Shown here one piece after another: positions 12,701 to 25,100 of a stretch of 64,000 nt of DNA. The stretch comes from Lineus longissimus. Taxonomy: Eukaryota > Nemertea > Pilidiophora > Heteronemertea > Lineidae. Within the stretch, counting starts at the first letter, position 1. Every line of letters begins with the position of its first letter. The notes beneath the pieces were generated by a model. It was not told the origin of the DNA. It did not search any database and saw only the letters and a program-made list of their open reading frames with translations. The DNA is taken from assembly GCF_910592395.1 (NCBI RefSeq), contig NC_088317.1, positions 3,224,001-3,288,000 of the forward strand. The letters run 5' to 3'. The translations under genes and the position numbers were made by a program.

Positions 12701-15318
12701 CTCTAATTCATCAACCGAAATGAATTTTTACAACAACACAATATGAAAGTGATAATGAGGGCTTATTTTATAGTAAGTTGTGATAATAGGCACATAATTG
12801 GGGAAACATACAAGTAACCAGAAAGTATGGATCGTTCTAAAAATATATTTTCATGTCCAACAGTCAGCGCCACCTTTGAGAAGATGACCCCACCTCAAGG
12901 GCTAGAACGAGAGTTTGAGGAAAAAGAACTGTACACGATTGCCATTTTGTTCACTCTGGTCAAAATACTCTTCATTGAGGGTCATCTGTCCGTTCTGCCT
13001 GAGCTGGTCAAGCTGCTGGGTATGTTCCCCTTTAACTCTTTCACTACTGTATCCAGTATTTGTGAGGTCAAATTGCACAGATACAGTAGAACCTCTCTAT
13101 TAAGGACACCCTTGCGACTGACACGTGCTGTCCTTAATAGAGAGGTGTCCTGATTAGAGAGGTCAAAATGAATAGAAACAACCGCTTTGGGACTAAAACT
13201 AGTGTACTTAATAGAGAGGTTGTCCTTAATAGAGAGGTGTCTGCTAAGGGAGGTTCCACTGTACATAACATAATTGGGACCATAATCAATGTCCCTAATA
13301 GAAACGGTGTCCTGCTGAGACAGGTGTCTGCTATGACGGAGATCAATTTGTATAGAAAGACCAATTTGAGACCAAAATCTTTTTGCCCTAATAGAAGGGT
13401 GTCCTGCTAAGAGAGGTGTCCACTAAGAGAGGTTCCACTGTATGTACTTTTCTTTCAGCTCCTCTACACGATGGTAAAATGTTACACACAACTGATATCA
13501 GAAATGAAGCTGCTTACTTCTACTGTATCAGTAAAGTTATCTGTGATTGTCAGCCGGAGATTCCCAAGATGGACGGGAAGTTTATCTATCACCTAGGCGA
13601 CAGCCATTGTCTTACATCTGCATGGAGATGCATCATGTATCGGGTATGTGTATCAAAGGCTGACACTGTTTGAGTTCAATGTATTGCATGGCTCAGGTGA
13701 ATAAAAAGAAACATCGCAGTGCAGGTATCGTGCATGCGAATATGTACAGTACAATCATAGTGAAATCAGCAAAAAACAAAATGAAGAAATAGTGAATGAA
13801 CCAGACCTATAAAAGTAAATTGTCAATTTCCGAAATTCACACTTTGTGTTATTTGAATTTCAGGGTTTCGAACACACGATCCACCCAGTTCTTTCGACGG
13901 GGACAAAGATTTGGCACCTGCGACCAGATAGTTTGTTCTACTCCAAGGAGAACTTTAATACTGCTGTCAAGACTATACCAAATGGTGCCACGGTCATTGT
14001 CAACTTTGGCGAGATCGATTGTCGTGAAGGGTTGATGCAGTGTGTGGACAAGTGTAGATATGAGGTAGGTTGGTACTTCCTCAGGCATAGTGTTTGTAGT
14101 TGCGTGCACACCTGGTTAGAATCCGGTGCACTCTGACATTGGTCAAGTTTTATTTGGGAGTCTTAGGTTCCTAAGCTAAGGCCGAGCCTAAGAGGTGCTG
14201 TTGATTCAGTGATGCCATTGGCACTAACTGTGTAGGTCCTCAGGGAGCAAGCATACCCGGTAATTCACCAAATGCAGGATTATAGAGGTCATGTACATAC
14301 AATGTATGACAAATGTGACAGTATATGCAAGTGATAGAAAAGCTATAGTTCATGGATATTCGTAATTTCAGAGTCTAGACGATGCCATCAAATGTATCCT
14401 GGACATCTATATCGACGTATTAGGCCAGCTTCATCGTGATCACAAATGGAAGATGTTCGTCCATCCAGTGCCTCCTGTCCTGGCAATGACAAGGTATGTT
14501 TTAGTGTCCTCGAACAGTCCTCAAAAGTCCATTTTCGTGGGTTCTGAGAATGAACCTGCTACTTTCTGCTCCTTGAATAATAGGCAAAGGTGAGCCACTT
14601 ATGACCCCAGTTTTATAATGGAAAGACATGACAATCAACCTTATCTGATCATTACTGAATTGTGGTGTTTGATTATAACTTCCATTCATCCAAAATTGGC
14701 TTTCTGAAGACAAGTCACAACCAGAAGTTCAGGATAAGACAGACTCAAATTCCAATAAATGGTAAGTACATGTACATGTAGGTTTTTTCCACAAAGTTGT
14801 TATTTTTTCTTCCAGGTCTGTGGTGGACAAGTTCAACAACTGCCTGAAGTTTCAACTAAAGGACCATCCTTTTTTGTGCTATCTGGATATTGTGGATTCA
14901 CTGCTGAATGAAGACAGGTCTGCTATAAAGACGGAGTATGGTATGTGGGATGTTTTGTTATCTTATCGGTCTGGCCATGTTTATCTGGGTTTAGATCATA
15001 GTCTGACTTTGGGCATTCTATCTCATCCAGACCAATCCTGGAACAGTGGTAACTGCATCCAATGCTCAACCACATTTAACTTTCACCTTTGCATTGGCTG
15101 AGACAGACACAAGTGAAATGTCACTCCAGTCACAACCCAGTCAGTGCCTCAAAAACAACGAATACACTAAGATTTTGTTTGTGATCGTTATATCATTGCA
15201 ATGAATGGCCGTCTTATTGATCTACCTTTTTCTTTCATCTTCAGAGTTTGACAACACACATCTGCACCCCTCGTATACGACACTACTGGAGTTTGCTGTG
15301 AATTCTGCCTTCTCATGA
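9711..15318 (+). CDS. TPR-repeat protein with C-terminal SGNH-hydrolase-like domain
   Basis: Fourteen exons close in frame to 702 residues: 9711-9806, 10035-10111, 10281-10576, 10921-11201, 11523-11652, 11880-11949, 12088-12250, 12454-12586, 12864-13019, 13459-13643, 13864-14064, 14372-14493, 14816-14940, 15245-15318. All borders are GT...AG. Residues 1-90 look like a small beta-rich head; about 125-440 are helical TPR-like repeats (YRLAVTAYKEVLYVDEKN, DYVDAMTGLAIIAYDLND, DQAVELMDICCELEPQNPQ). From about 510 the pattern is SGNH-like: HLGDSH (nucleophile Ser516), NFGEIDCR (576-583) and near the end FDNTHLHP (Asp681, His684), as in the D-x-x-H block. SGNH enzymes are esterases/acyl hydrolases; substrate here is unknown. 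No signal peptide or membrane segment is visible. The start at 9711 is chosen because the ATG at 9701 runs into a stop. The acceptor of exon 5 is duplicated. Confidence 0.85.
11456..11527 (+). repeat. 36-bp tandem duplication containing a splice acceptor
   Basis: Two identical 36-bp copies start at 11456 and 11492. Each holds a complete acceptor (ctgttttttcag) followed by ggtgtc, so exon 5 of the TPR-SGNH gene can begin at 11487 or 11523. Because 36 is divisible by three and the unit has no stop in the coding frame, use of the first acceptor would add 12 residues (GVLTGLYELFFQ). Confidence 0.9.
12635..12702. mobile_element. Fragment of MITE-like family A
   Basis: Contains ccttgatagagaggtgtgtcc and ends aaggttctactgta, matching one arm of the family A element at 13082-13442. 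Lies in a TPR-SGNH intron. Confidence 0.6.
13082..13442. mobile_element. MITE-like repeat, family A (two joined copies)
   Basis: Begins tacagtagaacctctctatt and ends gaggttccactgta, an imperfect inverted repeat; a second internal end lies near 13263, so two related copies seem joined or nested. The interior repeats rungs such as cctctctattaaggacac and its reverse. It lies in the intron between exons 9 and 10 of the TPR-SGNH gene. The same family occurs at 36801-36964 and 50222-50357, with fragments near 12635-12700, 21890-22005 and 34955-35012. No coding capacity, consistent with a non-autonomous element. Confidence 0.75.
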
Positions 15319-15679
15319 TGCAAGAATAGGAAACTTGATTGACTTGCTCCTACTGGGATTGTGAGGTTTACAGCAAATCAGACCTGTGCCGCCTGCTGTG
15401 GAAGGAGCTGCTGGGACATGTGGCTTGGACTCTTATAAAAGCGCTCCCTGGTTTGAGCCCCACAGTGCGCGTGAGACTGTAGGCAGGTCTCTTTTGTATG
15501 ACTTGTCTTACTGCACCCAGGTGTGTAAATCAGTACCGGTCAGATGTGCTCAGGATATACTGCTAAATGAGCAGCTCATCTGCGTTCTACTGAAAGGTAA
15601 CAGGATAGACCATTGTACACGTGTGAAGTTGTATTGTTGTAACTGTGCTCTTCAGTATGGGAGCAATGATGAATGAGAA

Positions 15680-15685
15680 AATAAA
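15680..15685 (+). terminator. Polyadenylation signal of the TPR-SGNH gene
   Basis: AATAAA lies 362 bases after the stop codon on the coding strand, with no intervening exon seen. Confidence 0.65.
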
Positions 15686-15809
15686 GAATGGTTTCGTTTT
15701 GAGAAACTTGTTGTTATTAGTCCTATTTTCCCGATACAATACACCACAGACATCCTTTTGATACACTGCAAGGAAGATTCAAGCAGCATATGAGCTGGTG
15801 CAAAAGTAC

Positions 15810-17060
15810 TGATAGGTTGTGACAATGTCTCCATCAGGCCCTGGAGGTTAAACAGAGCCCATATACATAGCAAGACAAATTGCAAAAGTATACACAACTA
15901 CAACAACAGGACTAGGTTGTGACAATGTCTTCATGCCAGACCCATTTATTAGGCTCAACAGATCCTTTTCTGCAACATTCATCTGGTATAGCAAGGTCGA
16001 ATTCAGCTGTGTGCCAAAATGGAACGGCAGAAATAGGTTGTGATAATGTCTTCATGTCCAGCCCTGGTTGCGATATGTCTTCCTATATAGCCTGCAGGGT
16101 GTCTCAGAAAGGGACCTGTATAGCATCAAGACTCTAGCTGATATATGGGGACATTGTAACAATCTATTCCTCTCAGATACTGTCGCAATCTTCCTTGTAA
16201 TATACGAGATATCTAAGAAAAACAAGAGCCTACCAAGACATGGTCTTATCTAGCTCTAGCTGAACAGTTGGACATACTTCTGCAATTGTCTTCCTAAAGG
16301 ATGTCTCAGAAAAGGATATCTGTATTGCCTAAAGGACTGGGCGTGAAGACAACCCAGCTCGGTGAAGTTTCAACCGTCGTCCTAAAGGATGTCTCAGAAA
16401 AGGATCTGAATGCCTCGAGGACTGGACATAGAGAAACGGTCACAAGCTAGCTCTGGGTGAACAGGTGGACATACTGATGCAATCGTCGTCCTAAAGAATG
16501 TCTCAGAAAAGGATATGTATTGCCTTATGGACTGACCGCGAGAACACGTTCACAGCCTAGCCCTGGCTGAACAGTTGGACATACTGTTTTAGTCGTCGTC
16601 CTAAAGAATGTCTCAGAAAAGGGCCTGTAATTCCCCAAGGACTGGCCACGAAGACATGGTCACATCCTAGCTCTGGCTGAACAGCTGGCCATACTATTTC
16701 AATCGTCTTCCTAAAGAATGTCTCAGAAAAGGACCTGTTAAGCCCGCTCCAGGACTGGCCACGAAGACATGGTCACAACCTCAGAAAATGGTCTGTAATG
16801 CCTCGAGGACTGGACATAGGGACATGGTCACAAGCTAGCGCTGGTTCAACAGGTGGACATATTGTTGTAAGCCGTTTTGCCATATACAGGATGTCTCAGA
16901 AAAGGATCTGTTCAGCCTCATGGGCCTTACATGGAGACATTGTCACAACCTAGCTTGGTATCATCAGATGGTCATGCTGCTGCAATGTTTCTTGCCTATG
17001 TACAGGATGTCACAGAAAAGGGTTTTTGAGGCCTTGTGAACTGAGGCCTTGCCATGAAGA
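15810..17060. repeat. Degenerate tandem repeat, unit about 110 bp
   Basis: The block ggatgtctcagaaaaggatc recurs about every 85-115 bp (near 16098, 16300, 16386, 16497, 16607, 16717, 16890, 17008), alternating with gacatggtcacaacctagct and ctgaacagttggacatact. About ten diverged units can be followed. No open frame runs through it. It fills the space between the 3' ends of two convergent genes. Confidence 0.8.
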
Positions 17061-17980
17061 CGTTGAGATTGCATAATTGTCCCTGGAGTCGGCACAAATC
17101 GTGACAACGTCCGTAGTGAATGGATGTGAATGCAATGACCATGGGAAAGGGTTTCAAAGACAAAGATTCAGTGTAGAAAACCACATATTTCATTGAAATT
17201 TATTTTATTGAAAATATTGTCTATGATTTTTTGATAAAATCTGAACATTCAACCATATTTACAATACCGGTAGGTGAGTACATGTACATGAATCTACAGC
17301 TCATATGCCAAGCAGGCTCAATAAGTGAAGGCTCTTGGAAACCAATACAAATTTCAGTACACCCCATCACAGGGAAAGTACTTGAGAATTCCCAGACAAA
17401 ACATTGTTCACCCAAATGTTCACCCTTGTGACTCATTATCTTTTGAGTGACAGTATTTTGAAGGGTGCATTAATTTAATTGGTCTCCAAGCAAGGGCACA
17501 GTCACAAGCGGACGATAAATAGCGAGGAATATAGAATATACATCATGATATGATATCATCAACAGTCATCAGAACAAAAATTATCGGTGAAGATATGCAA
17601 TCAAATGCCAGGCATGGTATTATATACATAGAGCATTATCATATGAAGCAGTCTTCATACAAGTGCCTGCTAAATTACATTTTTATAGTGCGCGGTGGAG
17701 TCATTTTGTTATGGTCCAGTGAAGGATAGTTACAAATGCCCTGAAGTCTCAGTAACTGATTGCATGGGACTTTAAACATGCTATCCCGATAACAGTGTCG
17801 AACTGCTATCCACACGCTCGAGCCACATCTAACTTGCCTCCTGAAATTCTTGAAAATATACAGTAAAAATGTCTCAAAACTTTGAATTTAGTGTTCCAAT
17901 CAAATCAACCAATTGAGTACTCGTGGAGAACTTTGAATGACAGTGATGAGAGAGAGCTTTCAGCAGGCTAGCTTCATGTG

Positions 17981-18050
17981 GCCTCGGTTGAGTGGATAGC
18001 ATTTTGACTCGAAAATTGGGATTGCATATTCAAACCTCACGCAATCGGTT
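17981..18050 (+). mobile_element. tRNA-derived SINE head, probable
   Basis: A box A-like word (ggttgagtggatag, 17987-18000) is followed about 30 bp later by a box B-like word (attcaaacctc, 18029-18039). The flanks do not form an acceptor stem, so this is not a functional tRNA gene but probably the 5' part of a SINE. Confidence 0.4.
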
Positions 18051-19027
18051 GCTAATTCTTCATGTTGGGCGTGCACGAAATATACATTTTAAATAAAAAT
18101 TTACAATTGAGGCAAGAATTTGATAAACAATTTAGCACATAATGTGAAATTAGCTCACAAAATAAAAAGTTAAACATTCAAGTTCTAGGTTTTCAAAAGT
18201 AAGGGGGTTTCGGCATACCGATGTGGTGTACCTCGTTAAAGTACTGGACGTGCGCAAGACCCGAGATATGTTATAGAAAACTTGTTTTTCGCATTTCTTT
18301 ATTGTATGTTCATGATTTCTACATAGTTTGTCTGTACATGTACATTGGTGTAAAATCAGGTTAAGTTTTAATAGTAACATAATTCATAACAAAACAATCA
18401 AGTCTTCAAACGTGAGCAAATAAACAAAAATTTAATGGTTTTGAGTATAACGAAGTTATGAGTAGTGCAAGAATCTTTGAATAATAAAACAGAATGCCCT
18501 AATCTAAGTGTAAACTCCAAGAGAACATAATAACATAACTAATACAAAAAATATACAGTGCATATGCACAAGCATACATGTAGCAGCTTCTCTTCAGAAC
18601 AGGGAAAGACAGTGAATAGGTGCAAAATCAAGACGTTTCACACATTACTGTAACGTTAATGTAATGTAACGCGACCTAACGTAACGTAACATTAGGCTTA
18701 ATCTGAAGAGTTTGACAAATGAGCAAAAATAATGACATTTAATGATAAATGTAAATAAGTAAGGTGTATTAACGCAAAAAATCACCCAAAAGTCAAATTA
18801 GCTATAAAAAGCTCATTGGTATTGGTGTAGACCAAAGTGCTGTAAATGACAAATTGACACAAATTTCAGAAAAGGTTTGAAGTGACGGTTTTGAACTGAC
18901 TGTTCAATAATGTGACACTGTCTTGTAATTCATTCCTTTATGAAATATTCATCAAAATTTTGATTATGTTCTAATACAAAAGTCTGATATGTGCTGAAAT
19001 ATGCGATGGCACAAAATATATTGAGTA

Positions 19028-19150
19028 TACAGGGTGTTCCATGAAAAACAAAGTACAACATGGACCTTAATTACCGGGCATCTAAATGTTACTCCACAGC
19101 CCAACAGAGCAGCTGCATCATTTAGCTCGAATATTTTGAAACACCCTGTA
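19028..19150. mobile_element. Short MITE with terminal inverted repeats
   Basis: The ends tacagggtgttccatga and gaaacaccctgta are inverted repeats about 120 bp apart, flanked by TA. The interior is non-coding. TIRs starting TACAGGGTG are common in Tc1/mariner-related elements; the superfamily assignment is a guess. Confidence 0.65.
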
Positions 19151-21405
19151 TCACGATGGACTTGTCCAATACACAGAGGAAAAAAATCAAATTTTTCATG
19201 GATTCAAGGCACTTGGCTTATACACAATACAAAATTACACCGAATTTTTTATACACTTTAATTGTCACATGTCGGTACTTCGTATAAAGTACCATTCAAA
19301 CCACAAAAGACACGTAAATCTGGATTGATGACCTCCATTTCATTCTAGTAGACCACAACATACATGTTAATATTTTATATGGTTTTAACGATGTCGACAC
19401 TTGTGCTTCAAATTTAAATCAAAACAATGATATGCATAAATCTAACATTGGTTTTAAAATGATGGCAACAAATTACAGATTTTGGTTTTGATATGTTTAA
19501 TCAGAAATTATAATAAATCTTTCTTACAACAAGAACCCCTATGCCTAATATGGAAAGTTTCCCAGGCCCGAACAGGCATTAAGTGATAAGGCCTACTGCA
19601 ACCCACCAAATTTTCGTGGGCATTTTTTTGCAAATTTTGCAAATAATATCAATTTGTAAAAATTCTCAAACTTTCAGAAGAAGAGCTCTTACTATAACTG
19701 GGTATTCAAAACTTGCTGATGACACTGGTATAAAAGAAGAAAATATTGAATCTATTCCAAAAGTTCTTGTCATAATTCAGCGGCCTGTACTGGATGGATT
19801 TCATATAAGAAAATCAATAAAAATCATGCTCTGAAAATCAACTGCGCAAAAACAATTACATATAAAAAATATTTAGCACATGTGATGTGTTATATACTGT
19901 ATACCAAATGGTTATTGTGGACGGAAAATAATTTTTCCTATAATTTGTATAGCATGCAATTTACTGTACATTTTGATATCAGGACTCCTGGCCATTTAAT
20001 AGGACAGCATTCGTCAGTCCTAATGATGTCCTTATTGGAAAGGTTCTACTGTTTACATTCTGGACGACAGATGTCACCACCTAAAGAGATGTCTGCAACG
20101 ACCTCTGATTATTATCACATACATGTAAGACATAAGTATCTCATCCGCAGGGCGATCACAGTTGCCCGCAACAAAAATCTGGCATTACTGCGACCAGCAA
20201 TAAATACCAAACCCATCGATTACCTCTCTGGAATGTTTTGACGCCCAGCTGCTGCACGACTGGTAATTTCCTTGATGTAGTTCCAATCATTACAGATAGA
20301 CTTCGATAGAACCATCTCCATACGTTGGTCCCGGGAACTGTGCAGGTGGGTCAAATTTCAGAAGTGAAAACTCACTCGATTCAGATTGTCCCCGAGCCTG
20401 TAATAAGAGATTTTTTAAACAGATGTTAACACAGTAACAAAATGCGGACTCAATCGCCCCATGTGACACGTGTGTGGGTTTGCTTTTGTGCTTTAAGTAA
20501 ATATTTCAGTGATGGGGCCAAAAATGCCAACCAGAAGTCCATGAAGGTTATCCCTTCAAAGACTGGTTTTATAGTTAGAAGTTTTTTAGAGGCAGTTTAC
20601 ACCCTGTGTGTTGTAAACCCTTTGATTTTTAAAAGAATACCGGTACATACTCAAGAATCATCCTCTGGTTCATCCTCAGAGTGAATTAAAGGTTACATGA
20701 GTTAGCTATTATAGGATTGAGAATGCTTGGAGCCAACTTCAATCAAATTGGATTCAATACCCAACTAGGTTTGACAAATATCAAGGAGACCTAAATTAAC
20801 GGAAAGAAATGAACAAATAACAACACTAACAGAACTGCAAAATGTTTTAACATATCAAAGGCCAACTCTGCTCCTTCAAAAAGTTACAAATTGAATTTGA
20901 ATTTGAATTTTCTCATTGTGTGAATACTATTTTGATATAAATTTGAACAACGCCATCACGTGGACTGATTAACCAATTGCATAAATGCCAGGTTTTGATA
21001 AATTTACGTGTTTATCAAATGCGCTGCGCTAATGTTTATTTCATTTTATATGTGCCACTAGAAAATACATGCGTAATGAGGAGGAGCGGTGTTAGCCTTT
21101 GACAACAAACAACATAACAAGAATCATATAAAATTTACTTTCAAATCCATGACCTCATATGGTAGCAGTTGAGCTATAAATCTAAAAGAAGCAATTTTGG
21201 AGAGAAAATGTTAACTAAAAGGTCTACAAGCATGCAGGCTACACAACTAAAAAGCAAAATGCGTAAAATTAGAGGCGTGATTTCATAATCGGCAATCGGG
21301 ATTGGTGGTTAGAATGATTAGAGAGGGATGATGAACTTGAATAAAAAAATGTGAATAAAAATGTGAAAAAAAACTGTGCATTTTACAAAGTTTGCATGGT
21401 GTTCT

Positions 21406-21733
21406 GACTCCGAGGCAATTCTCGTTCGGTGTCATACGTCACTGGTGACTCCGAGGCAATTCTCGTTCTGTGTCATACGTCACTGGTGACTCCGAGGCAA
21501 TTCTCGTTCGGTGTCATACGTCACTGGTGACTCCGAGGCAATTCTCGTTCTGTGTCATACGTCACTGGTGACTCCGAGGCAATTCTCGTTCTGTGTCATA
21601 CGTCACTGGTGACTCCGAGGCAATTCTCGTTCGGTGTCATACGTCACTGGTGACTCCGAGGCAATTCTCGTTCGGTGTCATACGTCACTGGTGACTCCGA
21701 GGCAATTCTCGTTCTGTGTCATACGTCACTGGT
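21406..21733. repeat. 41-bp minisatellite, exactly eight copies
   Basis: Eight head-to-tail 41-bp units starting gactccgaggcaattctcgt fill 328 bp exactly. Copies are identical except one position, which alternates between cgg and ctg in the order G,T,G,T,T,G,G,T. The near-identity shows recent expansion. It lies about 440 bp beyond the ATP11 stop codon, probably in its 3' UTR. Confidence 0.95.
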
Positions 21734-21889
21734 CGTTTTTCTGTCCTCCTTGATGAACCAAGTCCTGAAAACTATCTGAACGCCTTCAATTCTTAGTGAA
21801 GTCGCACTGGTCCATGTGCGTGATGCATCCTTTTTAAAAGTCATGCATCCGTTGGTCAAAATCCTTCATAACAAGTCCCCGTCGGCCCT

Positions 21890-22005
21890 CGATAGAGATT
21901 CATTTCAAATGAACTTGACCTCTGTAATCAGGACACCTCTCAATTAGGGTCAGCATTTGTCTGTCCCAAGGGTGTCCTTTATGGAGGGGTGGTTCTGCAT
22001 ATAAT
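21890..22005. mobile_element. Fragment of MITE-like family A
   Basis: Contains the family words gacctctgtaatcaggacacctct and cccaagggtgtccttta in the same order as the copy at 36801-36964, with diverged ends. Probably in the ATP11 3' UTR. Confidence 0.55.
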
Positions 22006-22169
22006 ACATTTCAGAACTAGAAGCAGTCCAGGCTATAGACAACAACAAGAAGAAATCACCACACCAAACAAACGAAAGAGAGAAAATTCAACAACAATTA
22101 TACACGCTTAGAAGACATTGGACAAGACAGTGCAAACTTGAGAAAGACTAGTGTTACTGTACCTATCCA

Positions 22170-25100
22170 TCAAGAATATTTGTTTGGGATACAGTGAGAG
22201 TCCCAGATCGTTTTGTGAACGATATGGACAATTTGCTTCGGCGACTGTCGTAAAGTTTCCCCTGGAAATTCAAACGATTCGGAATCATTACTGAGTGTGT
22301 ATGCAAGTGAGTGGTTGTTTGCAAGAGAACCAGAGGGGACTGCTCTGAATGCCGTAGGTTTTCTGCACAGGCCAATGCCCCCTCGAACAGCTGATTTTAC
22401 TTGCTGAAAGAGAACGTCACACAGGTTTAGGAAGCGAAATATCTGAAAGTTAGAATCTAAATTATGTGAAAGTTGAGATGATACTAGACAGTATTGTAAA
22501 GGTAGTCAAGTGCTGTTTTGTTATTTTAAATGGAATGGACAAAATCACAAGGAAGCTAATGGGAAATGCATTAGGACAGTCAAGTTCAATGCTTAAAACT
22601 GGCTTACTGGTCATGTCAACCTCTACTGTAGTCACACCACGTCCAGAGAAGGCAACATTATTGTCAAATTTGTTACTAACTCAATTCTTACAAAACTAGC
22701 TCTTGACGACCTTCTTGCAATAGCATCTTCAATGTGGTGGCCCCCTATTGCATTTGATTAGCAACTAAATCACTGTAAATTGTACTGTGAATCTTAGGCT
22801 GCCATTTCTGTTACAAGTGAACCAATGTTCCAAGCAGAAGTCATCCTAGGTCAGTACAATACCTTCAGGGACATCCTCATCCGCTGTTAGGTCACGATTA
22901 TGGGAATAATCCTTCCTGACATTGCAAGTCAATTCAAACCATAACTAGAGAATAAAACTTCAATCATTTAATCTTCTTTCAAACGAGTTCTCGATATCTG
23001 AGACACCCCCCCCCCCCCCCCCAGGAGTGTCAACTAGATATTTTGCAAGAATTATGTCAGAAAGACGTCTGTGGAATAACGTCAGAATGATGTCGGACCG
23101 CCATTCCCAAATTTTGCCCGCACATTCTATTGGCCTGAGAAACTATTCTTACAAGAGATTTTAGCTCAGGGTAAAGAAAGACAAGGGATTAAAGAAACTT
23201 CATTAATCTGTAGTTGAGGGAGAGGTGACAAGCAATTATCTGTCTCACACTTGAGCAAAGTTTCAGAAGTTATAGAAGTGTTAAAATGGAACACAGAATA
23301 GTAGAACATAACATCACTAAAATCTGAAAGGTCAAAGGTCAAAGCTGTTATTTTACACAGAGGCCACTGCTTGAAGGGCTGACCTGAATTGACTTTTTGC
23401 TTGCCGTAACGTGACCCAGCATTTTGAAAGTCAGTCGGAAAATTTTTTTTTCTATTTTTCTATTTTGAATGGATTTAAAGAATTTCACTCAAATTACATA
23501 CTGTACTTACTAATGCAACAGTTGAACATTCAGTCTATAAAAAGAAGCACTTGTTAGTAATGTTTATGTCACCAGAACTGAATAACGCAAACTTTCCCAT
23601 CTCAGAACACGAAAAGAAAAGAAAATTTGGAAATATAGGCACCAAATATGCGTTTTCTTGGCATCTGAGGGCTGAAATTAGCTGAAGTTATGTGATTCTT
23701 GGGAGTCCGCCCTAAAGATCCTTGCTCTTCCATGGAAAGGGGGCAAGTGCCTCTCAGTGCATCATTGTTAACCCTGACACAGATCTTGGCAGCTAATTTT
23801 GCTCACCTTATTAATCGAGTGTTTCTTCCTCGGATCAATCTTGCGAGTATAGAACGTATCCTTGACGGCCTTCATGATGAGATCGGGCAGGAGACTGAGG
23901 ACGACCAGAAGTAAGATTCCTAACCAGACGATGCCACTGGCAAGGACGGTGTCCACCACGCGCAGCAGGAGACTTTCGGACAGCCAAGATGGCCTGGAAA
24001 GTCAAGGTCAGACGTGATGAAATTAGCACAGAAAAATCTAGTTGCCTTGACTGGGATTCACACCACAGATCTTTGAATTGCATTCCGCGAAGATGACGTC
24101 ACTGCAGCTGCTGCCCTCTATTTCCCCATTGCTGAATTACAGGCAATGTCGGACAAACATGCGGTTTCGTAATGAATTCAGGCTTTCTAACTAGGGCAGT
24201 TAGATTCAATCTGGCACATGTCCGAGTGTTGGAAATACTACATAATCGTTCTGAATATTTCTCTCTCTGACTCTTTGGTATCATTCATGCTAGAAACAAT
24301 GCAGGGTCAAAGATCATTGACTTTGAAATAAGCTCAAATGCGTAGAAATAAGTGTTGATGTCCGACTGTCACGTGACTAAAACGTCATCAATATCTTATG
24401 CAAATGACCTTGTGAGCTATAAATAGTAACTTCGCGGAATGCTATTGCCGGCCACTGCACTACCAATTGAGAAATAAAGGATTCCCAACATTTTGCACTG
24501 TGAGACACTATTTTTAGAGCCAACTGAGACCTTAACGTCTATTTCACCCGACACAGTTGGACACAGATGTGTTTCAAAGATCATGTTCATCATTGACAGT
24601 GGGTAAAAAATATACATGTACAGATGATTTCCACGGTATCTCCCAAACATCATGTCATATATTTGTTCACAGGTATTCGTGACAACTTTGATTTCAATGT
24701 AACTTACAACTTACCATATCACAATGTTATATACAAGAATAAGTGGAAAGAACCCAATGCATGTTACAAAATACGCTATTGGTAGAGCAGGATTCCAGAA
24801 GTATGCTTCTATACCAAGTTTTATATTGACTGTAAACACCACGGCATGGACCACAATCGTGCCGAAACTCCAAACACCATACATCTGAAAGAGAGTATAA
24901 TCAGAAGTTAAATGTTTGTAAAGTTGTCAAGACAGTGTCACCCTATGAAATGGCAAGCCAGATTTGGCTGATGAGACACTGTTTGCTTTCAAAATTTTAT
25001 CAGCAATGCCAGGCGCCTATCTACTCAACTTGCCATATCAGAGCAAGCTGACCCCACACGGCCATCAAAAACAAATAAACTACCCGAGTATCTCATTTAG

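Larger units (their letters stand above)
15686..22169. other. 3' flank between convergent TPR-SGNH and ATP11 genes
   Basis: No supported coding exon. Holds the 110-bp repeat array, a tRNA-like SINE head near 17981-18050, a short MITE at 19028-19150 and the 41-bp minisatellite at 21406-21733. Several AATAAA words occur on the minus strand (for example around 17199-17212), so ATP11 could have a 3' UTR of up to 5 kb; which site is used cannot be told from sequence. Confidence 0.5.

Noticed and set aside
21406-21733. CRISPR-like array
   Set aside because: Units are contiguous with no unique spacers, and the DNA is eukaryotic; these are minisatellites.
23006-23023. Long poly-C run (and another near 58201-58217)
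   Set aside because: Simple homopolymers, prone to sequencing error; no function inferred.
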